Positions 6,383 to 6,456 of a stretch of 6,456 bases of DNA are shown here, piece by piece (within the stretch, counting starts at the first letter, position 1; every line of letters begins with the position of its first letter). A program made the position numbers and the translations under genes. The DNA lies in the NCBI GenBank assembly GCA_030523385.1, contig JAUNIV010000148.1, positions 1 through 6,456 on the forward strand, given 5' to 3'. The notes below the pieces were generated by a model, which had not been told where the DNA came from, searched no databases, and was given only the letters and a program-made list of their open reading frames with translations. This DNA comes from Bacteroidales bacterium. Its GTDB lineage: Bacteria > Bacteroidota > Bacteroidia > Bacteroidales > Bacteroidaceae.

Positions 6383-6440
6383 CGCCTGCACAAGGTTCTT
6401 GTAAACGATTGTCAAACCTCTAAAAAACAGGAAAAAAACT

Positions 6441-6456
6441 ATGTTCTCTGGAATTG
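6441..6456 (+). CDS. ribE: Probable riboflavin synthase, first five codons (runs off the right edge)
   Basis: The last 16 bases read ATG TTC TCT GGA ATT G, that is MFSGI plus one base. MFSGI(V/I) is the nearly invariant start of the riboflavin synthase alpha chain, which dismutates two 6,7-dimethyl-8-ribityllumazine molecules to riboflavin in the last step of the pathway. A predicted promoter (6350-6382) and an A-rich, Shine-Dalgarno-less leader ending in GAAAAAAACT support a real start. Five residues are too few for certainty. Confidence 0.6.

Noticed and set aside
6383..6440. FMN riboswitch in front of ribE
   Set aside because: The leader is only about 52 bases, A/T-rich, and lacks the conserved RFN blocks; only a 5-bp AGGTT/AACCT stem (6393-6397/6415-6419) is visible.

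Overview
The window reads as a stretch of chromosome from a Bacteroides-type bacterium (order Bacteroidales). The evidence is threefold. Promoter-like TAnnTTTG (-7) boxes of the Bacteroidetes class precede most transcription units, some with a TTTG/GTTG (-33) box 20-21 bases upstream. Start codons follow A-rich leaders with no Shine-Dalgarno sequence. The iron transporter is a fused FeoA-FeoB protein, as is usual in Bacteroides. Nothing in the coding part looks horizontally acquired: these are housekeeping genes in intact frames.

Layout. Positions 1-1120 (minus strand) hold the N-terminal 373 codons of a FeoAB ferrous iron transporter; the rest lies beyond the left edge. A 118-base divergent promoter region (1121-1238) separates it from tilS (1239-2531, plus), the tRNA-Ile lysidine synthetase. 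A modest hairpin and a new -7 box lie between tilS and pheT (2661-5123), the beta subunit of phenylalanyl-tRNA synthetase. pheT is followed 38 bases later by a YebC/TACO1-family gene (5162-5893), with no promoter or terminator visible between them, so the two are probably co-transcribed. A strong hairpin at 5934-5973, flanked by A and T runs, closes that operon and may act in both directions. The last 16 bases begin a new gene with MFSGI, the usual start of riboflavin synthase (ribE).

The 547 bases from 5894 to 6440 have no conventional gene but are not empty. From about 6102 there is a compact series of three T-tailed hairpins (6102-6144, 6217-6244, 6339-6373) alternating with three -7 boxes (6146-6153, 6270-6277, 6375-6382). 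The arrangement would produce two short transcripts of roughly 85-90 nt before the ribE promoter, or a multi-step attenuated leader. This is the part of the window most worth a second look. I see no defence system, mobile element, CRISPR array or tRNA.

Functionally, tilS, pheT and yebC all serve translation (tRNA modification, tRNA charging, and a ribosome-associated or regulatory factor). FeoAB and ribE are separate metabolic units that happen to flank them.
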